Shown here one piece after another: positions 8,160 through 16,420 of a DNA stretch of 49,039 nucleotides. Made by a program: the position numbers and the translations under genes. The stretch spans positions 1 to 49,039 of the forward strand of contig JAILDA010000064.1 of assembly GCA_024689865.1 (NCBI GenBank). Direction: 5' to 3'. This DNA is from Clostridia bacterium (GTDB taxonomy: Bacteria; Bacillota; Clostridia; Peptostreptococcales; Anaerovoracaceae). How positions within the stretch are numbered: position 1 is the first letter of the stretch; each line of letters opens with the position of its first letter. The notes under the pieces are model-generated. The model was not told where the DNA came from, searched no databases, and worked only from the letters and a program-made list of their open reading frames with translations.

Positions 8160-8220
8160 TACCGGCAGCGTCCCGGCATGGAACACCGCGCGGCGAAGCC
8201 GTACGGGAAGGAGCAATAAT

Positions 8221-9606
8221 ATGAAACACTACGATATAATCATCGTAGGTGCAGGAGCCGCGGGAGTCTTCATGGCTTACGAGCTTACGAAGCTTGGCTG
8301 CGGCGCCGATGTTCTTGTTATCGAAAAAGGAGCGCCCCTTGCGGAGCGTGCCTGTCCCATCGCCAAAGGTCTTACAGAAAAATGCATACGCTGCAATCCG
8401 TGCCACATAATGAACGGATACGGCGGAGCAGGTTCGCTGTCCGACGGAAAGTACAATATCACCACCAGCTTCGGTGGTGATTTGCACGTTTACGTAGGGG
8501 AAGATAAGGCCATGGAGCTTATGGAGTACGTAGACAGCGTGCTCTGCAGCATGGGAGGATCCGAGGCGGTCCTCTACTCCACCGAGAACAAGGAACTTAA
8601 AACGCTTGCCTTAAGGCACGGCCTGCACCTTCTGGACGCAAAAGTAAGGCATCTGGGAACCGACAGGAACGTAAAGATCCTGGGGAACATCTTCGAGTAC
8701 GTAAAAAAGGGAGCGGAGTTCCGCTTCCGCACCTCTCTGGAATCCGTGGAAAAGACCGAAAACGGATTTACCGTAAGGACTTCCGGAGGAGAGGAATTCT
8801 CCTGCACGGATCTGGTACTGGCGATGGGCCGCAGCGGTTCCAAAATGGGCCAGGAGATATGCGGCAAGCTAAACATACCTACCAAGAGCAACCGCGTGGA
8901 CCTTGGTCTTAGAGTGGAGCTTCCGGCGGAGATATTCAAGCACATCACGGACGAAGTCTACGAGAGCAAGCTGGTCTACATTACGGAAAAGTACGGGGAC
9001 CGCGTGCGCACCTTCTGCATGAACCCCTACGGCGAAGTAGTATCCGAGAACACCAACGGCATAGTTACCGTAAACGGCCACAGCTACGCGGATCCGGCGC
9101 TGCGCACAGAGAATACCAATTTCGCGCTGCTGGTGGCAAGCCGCTTTACCGAGCCTTTCCACAACAGCAACGAGTACGGCGAGTCCATAGCAAGGCTGTC
9201 CAACATGCTGGGCGGCGGAGTTCTGGTGCAGCGTTTCGGAGACCTTATAAAAGGCCACCGTTCCAACGCCAGCCGCATGGCAAAGAGCTTCACAAGACCT
9301 ACGCTTAAGGCCACCCCGGGCGACCTTGCCCTGGTAATGCCCAAGCGCCAGCTGGACGACATCATAGAGATGATCTACGCCTTGGACAAAATAGCTCCGG
9401 GCACCGCAAACGAGGACACCCTCCTCTACGGCGTGGAAGTAAAGTTCTACAACTCCACCGTGGAGGTGGACAGCAACCTGGAGACCCCGGTAAAGGGACT
9501 CTACATGCTGGGCGACGGCTCCGGCGTTACCCACAGCCTGTCGCAGGCATCCGCAAGCGGAGTGCACGTGGCAAGAAGGTTGGCGGAGAAGTATAAGAAG
9601 GCGTAG
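8221..9606 (+). CDS. FAD-dependent dehydrogenase of the COG2509 type
   Basis: A 461-residue flavoprotein. YDIIIVGAGAAGVFMAYEL near the N-terminus is the Rossmann GxGxxG FAD site, and LYMLGDGSGVTHSLSQASASGVHVA near the C-terminus is the second FAD-contacting motif. After the first motif is a distinctive cysteine group, CPIAKGLTEKCIRCNPCHIMNG, followed by GGAGSLSDGKYN; this pattern is typical of the uncharacterised FAD-dependent dehydrogenases of COG2509. Substrate and partner are unknown. AAGGAG precedes the ATG, and the gene is followed by two hairpins, the second a clear terminator. Confidence 0.82.
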   Translation: MKHYDIIIVGAGAAGVFMAYELTKLGCGADVLVIEKGAPLAERACPIAKGLTEKCIRCNPCHIMNGYGGAGSLSDGKYNITTSFGGDLHVYVGEDKAMELMEYVDSVLCSMGGSEAVLYSTENKELKTLALRHGLHLLDAKVRHLGTDRNVKILGNIFEYVKKGAEFRFRTSLESVEKTENGFTVRTSGGEEFSCTDLVLAMGRSGSKMGQEICGKLNIPTKSNRVDLGLRVELPAEIFKHITDEVYESKLVYITEKYGDRVRTFCMNPYGEVVSENTNGIVTVNGHSYADPALRTENTNFALLVASRFTEPFHNSNEYGESIARLSNMLGGGVLVQRFGDLIKGHRSNASRMAKSFTRPTLKATPGDLALVMPKRQLDDIIEMIYALDKIAPGTANEDTLLYGVEVKFYNSTVEVDSNLETPVKGLYMLGDGSGVTHSLSQASASGVHVARRLAEKYKKA

Positions 9607-9629
9607 CCGGGATCACAGAGATCCTTCAG

Positions 9630-9652
9630 CTGCCCGTCAACCGGCCGGGCAG
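9630..9652 (+). other. GC-rich hairpin after the FAD dehydrogenase
   Basis: CTGCCCG (9630-9636) pairs with CGGGCAG (9646-9652) around a 9-base loop, and flanking AGCT/AGCT can extend it. There is no U-run. It lies just upstream of a stronger terminator and may protect the transcript's 3' end. Confidence 0.5.
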
Positions 9653-9675
9653 TTAGCTAAAGTAGAAATAAAAAG

Positions 9676-9700
9676 CCCCGCGGAGACGCGGGGTCTTTTA
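9676..9700. terminator. Bidirectional rho-independent terminator
   Basis: CCCCGCG (9676-9682), loop GAGA, CGCGGGG (9687-9693), followed on the plus strand by TCTTTTATT and on the minus strand by TTTTTATTTCTA. It separates the plus-strand flavoprotein from the convergent alpha/beta hydrolase. Confidence 0.9.
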
Positions 9701-9742
9701 TTGTCTGAAATCGCCCGGGGCTGAAATTTCAATGCTTATTGA

Positions 9743-10669
9743 TCATTTGAACATGGTCCTGTGGATGAATTCTTCCACCGCTGCCTTGTACTTTTCAGGA
9801 TCCACCAGGAAGCTGAGCGCATGGTCCGCGCCCTTTACGGTAATGCGCTTTACCATTTCCGGATTGGCCTCCGCGGGGCCTTCGCTCATGTACGCGGGCA
9901 CGAAACTGTCGGCTTCGCCGTGGATTATAAGGATGGGCACCTTGGTGTTCTTAACGCATTCGGAAGCATCTATGTCTGTAAGCTTGAACCTGCCGAGCAC
10001 GGCGGCGCCTATCCTTGCGAATATCAGCGTCCAGCCGGGGATGTGCATGCCGGCGGCGGTGTTGACTATTATCTTTCTGGGCGAGGAATACGGGCAGTCC
10101 GCCACTATTCCGCGCAGGCTGGACGGGAAGTCCAGTTCGCTTGCCAGAAGGACCGTGGCCGCCCCCATGGATATTCCGAACAGGTACATAGGCACGGGGC
10201 CGAAGCGCTTCCTTGCCCAGCGGGCCCACTCCAGAACGTCCTGCCGTTCGTTGATGCCGAAACTGATTACGTTTCCGCCGCTCTCTCCGTGCGCCCTCTC
10301 ATCTATCAGAAGCACGTTGAAGCCTCTGTCCAGCAGGTATTTCGAGCCTCCGGAGAAGTCCTTGAACGCGGTGCTCCTGTAGCCGTGGCAGCAGATGAAC
10401 AGCGGCGCGCCCTCCGTCGAGTGGTAGTACCTGCCGCGCAGCTGGATCCCGTCGAAGGACTTTATGTGCACCTCCTCGAACGGGACAGCCTTTATGGTGT
10501 CTATCAGTTTGTAGATCTCGTCCTTGTACGGCTCGGCGGTGTGCCCCTCCGGCAGATAGTAATCGTCCTTGCGCAGCTTAGGCGGGTTATAGAACGTAAA
10601 GACGAATATCCCCACCGTTGCCGCTGCGCACAGTACCAGCAACACTATGATGATCCAAAGCCACCACAT
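9743..10669 (-). CDS. Membrane-anchored alpha/beta hydrolase
   Basis: A 308-residue alpha/beta hydrolase with one N-terminal membrane helix (about 3-26) and the catalytic domain presumably outside. The nucleophile elbow is FGISMGAAT (Ser167), the acid is in HGEADSFVP (Asp254), and the catalytic His is in GADHALSF (His283). CCHGYRSTAFKDFSGGSKYLLDRGFNVLLIDERAHGESGG is the usual oxyanion-hole and strand region of serine aminopeptidase/BAAT-like members. The substrate is unknown. GGAGGG sits 6 bases before the ATG at 10669. A small UUCG-loop hairpin (10684-10697) lies between it and uvrC. Confidence 0.88.
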   Translation of the reverse strand: MWWLWIIIVLLVLCAAATVGIFVFTFYNPPKLRKDDYYLPEGHTAEPYKDEIYKLIDTIKAVPFEEVHIKSFDGIQLRGRYYHSTEGAPLFICCHGYRSTAFKDFSGGSKYLLDRGFNVLLIDERAHGESGGNVISFGINERQDVLEWARWARKRFGPVPMYLFGISMGAATVLLASELDFPSSLRGIVADCPYSSPRKIIVNTAAGMHIPGWTLIFARIGAAVLGRFKLTDIDASECVKNTKVPILIIHGEADSFVPAYMSEGPAEANPEMVKRITVKGADHALSFLVDPEKYKAAVEEFIHRTMFK

Positions 10670-10727
10670 ATGACCCTCCGTTCAAGCCCGAAGGCTTATA
10701 GTTTTATATTCTGAAAAGACTGGAATT

Positions 10728-12614
10728 TCAGGCTTGCTCAGTCTTTTTATCCGCGAAGTACCCGAAGACCTGCTCGGCCGCCCTGGCGTTCATGCCCGGA
10801 GCCTTGGCAAGATCCTCTTTAGACGCCGCCTTTATGCCGTCCACGCTGCCGAAAGTGTTGAGAAGCGACAGTTTCCGCTTTTCTCCTATGCCGGGAACGT
10901 TGTCCAGCACGGATCGTTTTACAGCCTTGCCGCGCAGGCTTCTATGGTACTCTATAGCGAAGCGGTGGACCTCCTCCTGGAGCCTGCCGCAGTACGCGAA
11001 CAGCTCCCGCATTCCTCCGAGCGCTTCCGGGGCCTCGTCTCCTACGCCGCGGACCGCAGTCAGAGGATACTCCACACCCTCGTACAGCAATGCCCTGGTG
11101 CGGTGCTTGTCGTCCTTCACCATGCCTGCCACCGGAACGTTAAGCCCCAGCGCGAAGAGCACGTCCTTCGCCGCGTTCACCTGCCCCGCCCCGCCGTCCA
11201 TGAAGACAGCGTCCGGCAGCTGCGAAAAGCCCGGATCGCCCTCCTTCGCCTTCTTGAAGCGGCGGAACAGCACTTCCGTAAGGCTTGCGGTATCGTCGTT
11301 TCCCTCTATGGTCCTTATCTTAAAACGTCTGTATGCTTTCTTGCTGGGACGGCCGTCCTCGAAGACCACCATTGCGCCAACGCTGTCCACGCCCTGTATG
11401 TGCGATATGTCGTAGGATTCCACCCTGCTGAGCCTGCTTCCCAGCTCTTCTCCGAACACGCGGATAAGCTGTTTGCGCAGAGACTCGTCCTTTTCCTGCT
11501 GGCGGCGGGCCCTTTCGTCTATGTCTCGGAGCATCACTTCCGCATCCTTGCGGACCACGTCCATGAGCGCGCGTTTTTCGCCGCGCATGGGCACCAGGAA
11601 GCTTACAGAGGAGCCTCTCATGCCGGACAGCCACTGCTCCAGCAGTTCCTTTTCCGGCGGCATCTGGGCAAGCAGTATCTCTTTGGGGACCGTAAGGCTC
11701 TCCGAGTAATATCTTTTTATGAATTCCGCTACAAGGTAGCCCTCCGTCTCGCCGGAGGTGTCGCCCAGGAAGAAGCTCTCCCTGCCGGACAGTTTTCCGC
11801 CGCGCACCGTAAACAGCAGCACGTGGGCGCCTGCCAGTCCGCTTACGACCAGCAGCACGTCCAGGTCCTCCGGATGCGACAGCACCACGCGCTGCCTTTC
11901 CGACAGCGATTCTATGGCCGTAAGGTGGTCGCGCAGCTTTGCCGCGTCCTCGAAACGCATCTCCGCCGAAGCGCGCTCCATCTCCTCCTTAAGCTCTTTC
12001 CTGAGGCTGTTGTCCCTGCCGGAAAGAAATGCCACCGCCTTGTCCACGGACTCCATGTATTCTTCATTATCGACGGTGCCGGTGCAGATACCGCGGCACT
12101 GATGTATGTGATAGTTGAGGCACGGTGTGTGACCCACCGGGAAGCCCCGCGCATTGCAGCGCTTAAGGCTGTAAAGCGAATTGAGCAGATCGATTATTAC
12201 GTTGACCGATCCTGCGTCCGCGAAGGGTCCGAAATACTTGGAGCCGTCGTTTTCCAGTCGGCGCGTCTTTACCACCCTGGGCCACTCCTCTTTGAGCGTT
12301 ACCTTTACGTAGGGGTAGGTCTTGTCGTCGCGGAGAAGTATGTTGTACTTGGGGCGGTAGCGCTTAATAAGGTTGCATTCCAGGATCAGCGCTTCCATCT
12401 CGGAGCCGGCCGCTATGTACTCGAACTCCGCGATGTGCTTTACCATCTCGCGGGTCTTGGGCGTCTGGTTCTTAGGCGACTGAAAGTACTGCCGTACCCT
12501 GTTCTTAAGGTTTACGGCCTTGCCGACGTATATGATGTTCCCGAACTCGTCTTTGTGCAGGTAGCAGCCGGGACTGTCGGGCAGTTTTTTCAGTTCCTCT
12601 TTAATGTCGAACAT
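10728..12614 (-). CDS. uvrC: Excinuclease ABC subunit C
   Basis: A 628-residue UvrC, which makes both incisions in nucleotide excision repair. The order is complete: N-terminal GIY-YIG nuclease (DSPGCYLHKDEFGNIIYVGKAVNLKNRVRQYF, about 12-45), a UVR motif that binds UvrB (EMRFEDAAKLRDHLTAIESL, about 215-235), the RNase H-like endonuclease (ESYDISHIQGVDSVGAMVVFEDG, about 400-422), and a C-terminal double helix-hairpin-helix (VPGIGEKRKLSLLNTFGSVDGI). Length is normal for the family. No strong ribosome site precedes the ATG. Structured element A separates it from dacF. A 629-codon opposite-strand open frame here is a shadow. Confidence 0.96.
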   Translation of the reverse strand: MFDIKEELKKLPDSPGCYLHKDEFGNIIYVGKAVNLKNRVRQYFQSPKNQTPKTREMVKHIAEFEYIAAGSEMEALILECNLIKRYRPKYNILLRDDKTYPYVKVTLKEEWPRVVKTRRLENDGSKYFGPFADAGSVNVIIDLLNSLYSLKRCNARGFPVGHTPCLNYHIHQCRGICTGTVDNEEYMESVDKAVAFLSGRDNSLRKELKEEMERASAEMRFEDAAKLRDHLTAIESLSERQRVVLSHPEDLDVLLVVSGLAGAHVLLFTVRGGKLSGRESFFLGDTSGETEGYLVAEFIKRYYSESLTVPKEILLAQMPPEKELLEQWLSGMRGSSVSFLVPMRGEKRALMDVVRKDAEVMLRDIDERARRQQEKDESLRKQLIRVFGEELGSRLSRVESYDISHIQGVDSVGAMVVFEDGRPSKKAYRRFKIRTIEGNDDTASLTEVLFRRFKKAKEGDPGFSQLPDAVFMDGGAGQVNAAKDVLFALGLNVPVAGMVKDDKHRTRALLYEGVEYPLTAVRGVGDEAPEALGGMRELFAYCGRLQEEVHRFAIEYHRSLRGKAVKRSVLDNVPGIGEKRKLSLLNTFGSVDGIKAASKEDLAKAPGMNARAAEQVFGYFADKKTEQA

Positions 12615-12634
12615 GTCGTTTAAGATATGATGAT

Positions 12635-12826
12635 CCGGTCCGCAGGCTTTACGGTGCGTTCAAGTGTTTCATCGGCCGGCTCCGCGGCTTCACGCCGAGC
12701 CTTTCAGAGACTTCGTTCCGGTCGGCTCGTACCTAACGGCCTCCCGGCGAAGCCTTAGCTAAAAGTCTCTTCTACCGCTTTGCAATGGCCTCCGAAACAC
12801 TTGGTCCGCACCGACGCGCGGACCGG
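12635..12826 (+). repeat. Structured intergenic element, copy A
   Basis: A long nested hairpin between dacF and uvrC. Outer arms pair in steps: CCGGTCCGC 12635-12643 with 12818-12826, CGGTGCG 12652-12658 with 12807-12813, and CAAGTGTTTC 12661-12670 with 12794-12803. Inside are a small hairpin (CGGC-TTCAC-GCCG, near 12685-12697) and a 65-nt core. The core pairs CTTTCAG 12701-12707 with CTAAAAG 12759-12765 (one mismatch), CTTCG 12711-12715 with CGAAG 12748-12752, and CCGG 12718-12721 with CCGG 12744-12747. The loop (12722-12743) contains GGCTCGTACCTAACGG. The core, the small hairpin and a TACCGCT tail recur at 16177-16356; the outer arms do not. No U-run and no coding frame. Relative to the flanking genes it is antisense if read in this orientation. 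Confidence 0.8.
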
Positions 12827-12837
12827 TATTATTATAT

Positions 12838-14175
12838 TTAACTGCGGTCGCCGTTATCTGCGGACTTCTTGCGCGCCTTCGCCCGGTCGCTGCGCACCTT
12901 CACGTATACGAAATACATGCCCGCAGATACAGCCGCGATCATCACAAGCATCAGCAGCAAAGTAAAGATCTTCGCCGCGGTAGCGTCGTCGATGCCGAAT
13001 ACGGACAGCGGTCCGCCCTTATCCACGGAAGACGTTGCCACGATGTCGTACTCGCCGCGGGGCTCCCCGCCCACGCTGAGCTTGACTTTTCCTATCACGT
13101 CGCCCCTGGCAACAGGTGCGTGCAAAGGTCCGTCCAGTACGGCCTCGTAAGTCACGTTCTCGCCGCTCTCGGAGCTCTCCAGCGTGGTGTAGATGTCGTC
13201 CTTAAGGACCGCGCCGACGGTCTTTACGGCGCCCCTCTTTACCTTTACCGTACCGAGATCCTGACCTGCGGACACGACCTTATAAGTGCGGAAGTTCTCC
13301 TGCCCCCACTGCAGCAGCTTTATGGAATCCACGACTCTTTCGTAGATGCCGCTGGTATCGCCGTCGCTGCGCAGAACGATGGAGACTATGGTGGTGCCGT
13401 CCTTCTCCGCCGCGGCTATCATGCAGCCCTTGGCCTCGTCGTCGTAGCCGGTCTTTATGCCTATGCAGCCGTCGTACTTTGGCGTGCGCTTGTCCGGCCC
13501 CACGTATATGGATGTAGTGGTATTGTTGAGCAGCCAGTTGGTGGTCTTTACGGTCTCCTCTTTTCCAGGATTCAGGGCGCCCTTGCCGCGGGTGTAGGTG
13601 TATTCGGTCATGCCTACGATCTCGCGGAAGAGGTCGTTCTTCATGCAGTAGCTTACGATCTTGAACAGGTCGCGGGCGGTGGTGTAGTGGTCCTCGTCGT
13701 GGAGACCGTGCGGATTTACGAAATGCGTGTTCTCGCAGCCCAGTTCCTCTGCCTTCTGGTTCATCAGCTTGGCGAATTCCGCGGTACTTCCTGATATGTG
13801 CTTTGCGAACAGCACGGCAAGGTCGTTGCACGACGCGATCAGCATGCAGTACAGCGCGTCTTTGGCCTTTATCTGCTCGCCCGCCTTCATCTTGAGTATG
13901 GTGGGTTCCACCGCGGCTATGTCGTCGTCCGCGGTAAGAGTAACTCCAAGACTTACGTTCTCTATCGTAAGGATGCCTGTCATTATCTTGGTAAGGCTGG
14001 CCGGATACATGCGGCTGTCCGCGTTCTTTTCGTAAAGTATCTCGCCCGTGGTAAGATCAGCCACCAGCGCTGCGCCCGCAGTCGTCTCCGGGACTTCCGA
14101 AGCGCCGTACGCCGCGGCCGGAAACGCTGTGACCGCTATTATCAGCGCCAGTATTACCGCTGTAAACTTTTTCAT
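12838..14175 (-). CDS. dacF: D-alanyl-D-alanine carboxypeptidase (PBP5/DacF type)
   Basis: A 445-residue low-molecular-weight penicillin-binding protein (peptidase family S11) that trims the terminal D-Ala from peptidoglycan stem peptides. A signal peptide ends near AYGA (about residue 25). The three active-site motifs are complete: SLTK (Ser60-Lys63), SCN (115-117) and KTG (241-243). A beta-rich PBP5 C-terminal domain follows, then a membrane helix (about 405-430, IFTLLLMLVMIAAVSAGMYFVYV) that replaces the usual amphipathic anchor. It begins 18 bases after rdgB in the same direction, so the two are probably co-transcribed. The exact symbol (dacA or dacF) cannot be settled. Confidence 0.93.
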   Translation of the reverse strand: MKKFTAVILALIIAVTAFPAAAYGASEVPETTAGAALVADLTTGEILYEKNADSRMYPASLTKIMTGILTIENVSLGVTLTADDDIAAVEPTILKMKAGEQIKAKDALYCMLIASCNDLAVLFAKHISGSTAEFAKLMNQKAEELGCENTHFVNPHGLHDEDHYTTARDLFKIVSYCMKNDLFREIVGMTEYTYTRGKGALNPGKEETVKTTNWLLNNTTTSIYVGPDKRTPKYDGCIGIKTGYDDEAKGCMIAAAEKDGTTIVSIVLRSDGDTSGIYERVVDSIKLLQWGQENFRTYKVVSAGQDLGTVKVKRGAVKTVGAVLKDDIYTTLESSESGENVTYEAVLDGPLHAPVARGDVIGKVKLSVGGEPRGEYDIVATSSVDKGGPLSVFGIDDATAAKIFTLLLMLVMIAAVSAGMYFVYVKVRSDRAKARKKSADNGDRS

Positions 14176-14193
14176 CTCTCTATCCCCTGATCC

Positions 14194-14775
14194 CTATAAA
14201 AGTTCCCTTAATCTCTGAAGCGCGCGGCCTCTGTGGCCGTTCTGGTCCTTGTAGCTCTGAGGCATCTGCGCAAAGGTGCGGCGCCTGCCTTCCGGTATGA
14301 ATATGCTGTCGTATCCGAAGCCGCCCGTGCCCTTCTCTTCGTAGGAGATGTGGCCTTTGCACTCGCCTCTTGCCTGGATGACCCTTCCGTCCGGATATAC
14401 CAGAGTGATAACGCACACGAACATCGCGGTACGCTTCTTATACGGAAGTCCCTCGAGCTTTCTGAGTATTATCTTTCTGGCCGCGGCGTCGTCGCCGTGC
14501 ACTCCGCTGTAGCGCGCGGAATTGACCCCGGGCTCGCCGCCCAGAGCGTCCACGAACAGTCCGGAATCGTCCGCTATGGCCGGTTCTCCCGTAAGATCGC
14601 TTATGGTCTTCGCCTTTATGTAGGAGTTCTCCTCGCAGGTGCTTCCGGTCTCCTCTATGTTAAGATGTCCCAGCCCTGCTTCCGCCTGGGACACCAGTCC
14701 CATCCCGAAGTCCTTCGTTATGTGGCTTATTTCGTTAAGTTTGTTGATATTTTGTGTCGCAGCGATGATTCTCAT
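14194..14775 (-). CDS. rdgB: dITP/XTP pyrophosphatase
   Basis: A 193-residue RdgB/HAM1 protein that hydrolyses non-canonical purine triphosphates (dITP, ITP, XTP) to keep them out of nucleic acids. The N-terminal ATQNINKLNEI is the substrate-binding TxNxxKxxE motif. IADDSGLFVDALGGEPGVNSARYSG and GFGYDSIFIPEG are the two further signatures. The frame is open up to 14856, but the ATG at 14775 has AGGGA 7 bases upstream, matches the family N-terminus, and lies just after a good promoter. It leads a two-gene unit with the carboxypeptidase. Confidence 0.94.
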   Translation of the reverse strand: MRIIAATQNINKLNEISHITKDFGMGLVSQAEAGLGHLNIEETGSTCEENSYIKAKTISDLTGEPAIADDSGLFVDALGGEPGVNSARYSGVHGDDAAARKIILRKLEGLPYKKRTAMFVCVITLVYPDGRVIQARGECKGHISYEEKGTGGFGYDSIFIPEGRRRTFAQMPQSYKDQNGHRGRALQRLRELL

Positions 14776-14810
14776 AAGCGTTTCCCTATATTTTATGTTA
14801 TAATTCTTAA

Positions 14811-14819
14811 TGGTATTAT
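14811..14819 (+). promoter_or_regulatory. Predicted extended -10 promoter of pgi
   Basis: TGGTATTAT (14811-14819) is an extended -10 element about 60 bases before the pgi ATG. It closely resembles the TGGTATAAT at 6759 and overlaps the rdgB -10 on the other strand. Confidence 0.45.
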
Positions 14820-14844
14820 AGCCTAAAAAATCCAGCTTGTACAA
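14815..14844 (-). promoter_or_regulatory. Predicted promoter of rdgB-dacF
   Basis: On the minus strand, TTGTAC (14839-14844), an 18-base spacer and a consensus TATAAT (14815-14820), about 40 bases before the rdgB ATG. Its -10 overlaps that of the divergent pgi promoter, so the two transcripts may compete. Confidence 0.6.
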
Positions 14845-14879
14845 ATCAATCATCAAAGAGACAGATAAAGAGGCAAATA

Positions 14880-16163
14880 ATGTTAATGATCTACGATACC
14901 GACGCCGTCAGATTCCTGGACGGCGCGCCGGACTACAAAGCCGCGGACGCAGCGCTTGCCACCCTTCTTAAAGGCGACGGAGCAGGAAACGATTTCCTCG
15001 GATGGGTAAGACTTCCTTTCGACTACGACAAGGAGGAGTATTCCAGGATAAAGCTCTGTGCCGAAAGGATACGCAAAGACGCGGACGCACTCATAGTCAT
15101 AGGCATAGGAGGTTCCTACCTCGGAGCCAGAGCAGTGGTGGAATTCCTTTGTTCCCCCAGGCACAACGAAGATCCGAAAGGATCGCCCCGCATATACTTT
15201 ACAGGCAACGGAATAGACGGAGCCGACATCGCCCAGATACTGAGGCTGGTGGAAGGAAAGTCCGTCTATCTTAATGTCATCTCCAAATCCGGAACCACAC
15301 TGGAGCCGGCCGTCGCGTTCCGCGTGTTTAAGGACTACGTGGAAAGGACCTACGGCAAGGAAGAAGCCAGAAAGCGCATAGTATGCACCACGGACGCCCG
15401 CCGCGGAGCCTTAAAGAGCCTTGCGGATAAGGAGGGCTACGAATGCTTCGTGGTCCCGGACAACGTAGGCGGACGCTACAGCGTTCTTACAGCCGTAGGA
15501 CTTCTGCCGATAGCTGCCGCAGGCATAGACATCGACGCCCTGATGAAAGGCGCCGCGGACATGGCTGATATTTGCAGCAAGCCCGGAAAGGACAATCCCG
15601 CGGTAGTCTACGCCGCAACGCGCCAGGCACTGTACAGAAAGCTCGGAAAGAAGACGGAGATACTCTCCTGCCCGTCCGAGAGCTGGCGCTTCGTTTCCGA
15701 GTGGTGGAAGCAGCTCTACGGCGAGTCCGAAGGCAAGCAGGGTCTGGGCATATTCCCCGCCTCCTGTGTCTACACCGCGGACCTTCATTCCATGGGACAG
15801 TACATTCAGGACGGCGAAAGGACCCTCATGGAGACCTTCCTTACCTGCGCCGAGCCCGCGGAGGACATTACCGTACCCGATTCCGCGGAGAACGCCGACG
15901 GTCTCAACTACCTTACCGGCAGGAGCCTTAAGAGCATCTATGCCTGCGCCAAGGAAGGCGTAAAGCAGGCCCACGTAAGCGGCAAGGTGCCCTGCATGGA
16001 GATAGAGATAGCGCGCCCGGACGCCGAGAACCTGGGAGGACTGCTCTACTTCTTCGAGGCAGCGTGCGGAATATCCGGCTACATGGAGGGGGTCAATCCC
16101 TTCGATCAGCCCGGAGTTGAAGAATACAAGAGGAACATGTTCAAACTGCTCGGCAGACCGTGA
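14880..16163 (+). CDS. pgi: Glucose-6-phosphate isomerase
   Basis: A 427-residue Pgi of the shorter Gram-positive type, which interconverts glucose-6-P and fructose-6-P. Family marks are VIGIGGSYLGARA (about 75-87), VISKSGTTLEPAVAFR (about 137-152), which holds sugar phosphate, GGRYSVLTAVGLLP, and the active-site region GESEGKQGLGIFPASCVYTADLHSMGQYIQ, which carries the catalytic Glu and His. KEGVKQAH near the C-terminus supplies the Lys. AGAGG precedes the ATG by 7 bases. It stands at the head of the sugar-phosphate/glycogen gene series and feeds the following phosphoglucomutase. Confidence 0.95.
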   Translation: MLMIYDTDAVRFLDGAPDYKAADAALATLLKGDGAGNDFLGWVRLPFDYDKEEYSRIKLCAERIRKDADALIVIGIGGSYLGARAVVEFLCSPRHNEDPKGSPRIYFTGNGIDGADIAQILRLVEGKSVYLNVISKSGTTLEPAVAFRVFKDYVERTYGKEEARKRIVCTTDARRGALKSLADKEGYECFVVPDNVGGRYSVLTAVGLLPIAAAGIDIDALMKGAADMADICSKPGKDNPAVVYAATRQALYRKLGKKTEILSCPSESWRFVSEWWKQLYGESEGKQGLGIFPASCVYTADLHSMGQYIQDGERTLMETFLTCAEPAEDITVPDSAENADGLNYLTGRSLKSIYACAKEGVKQAHVSGKVPCMEIEIARPDAENLGGLLYFFEAACGISGYMEGVNPFDQPGVEEYKRNMFKLLGRP

Positions 16164-16176
16164 TACCGTAATTCCG

Positions 16177-16356
16177 GCCGGAACCGCGGAGCATTCTTTC
16201 TCGACCGGCTGCGCGGTTTCACGCTGAGCCTTTCCGAAACTTCGGGCCCATCGGCTCGTACCTAACGGCCTTTGGGCGAAGCTTTAGCGGAAAGTCTCGA
16301 CTACCGCTCCGCCCGCCGGGGCTCATGGTCTCGAAATAATGCTCCGCGGCTCCGGC
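16177..16356 (+). repeat. Structured intergenic element, copy B
   Basis: Lies between pgi and the phosphomutase. The outer arms are a 19-base inverted repeat with one mismatch (16177-16195 with 16338-16356; core sequence CCGCGGAGCATT). Inside, a small hairpin (CGGT-TTCAC-GCTG, near 16214-16226) and a 65-nt core match copy A in length and layout. CTTTCCG 16230-16236 pairs perfectly with CGGAAAG 16288-16294, CTTCG 16240-16244 with CGAAG 16277-16281, and CCCA 16247-16250 with TGGG 16273-16276. The loop 16251-16272 is the same as in A at 21 of 22 positions. The CCCA/TGGG pairing replaces CCGG/CCGG of copy A, a compensatory change. The outer arms share no sequence with copy A. No coding frame and no U-run. 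Confidence 0.82.
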
Positions 16357-16420
16357 CCGGACAGACAAATACCACGCAACTACAGATGTTTAAAACTTCC
16401 TGCACAGAAAGGAGCAACAT

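Noticed and set aside
8160..8220. A GGCGAAGCC segment before the FAD gene that resembles part of elements A and B.
   Set aside because: Only nine bases match; the loop, core stems and outer arms are missing. Probably chance in GC-rich sequence.
12635..16356. Elements A and B as insertion-sequence remnants or ordinary terminators.
   Set aside because: The arms differ in sequence between copies, no transposase trace or target duplication is seen, and no U-run follows the stems. A very old palindromic mobile element remains possible.
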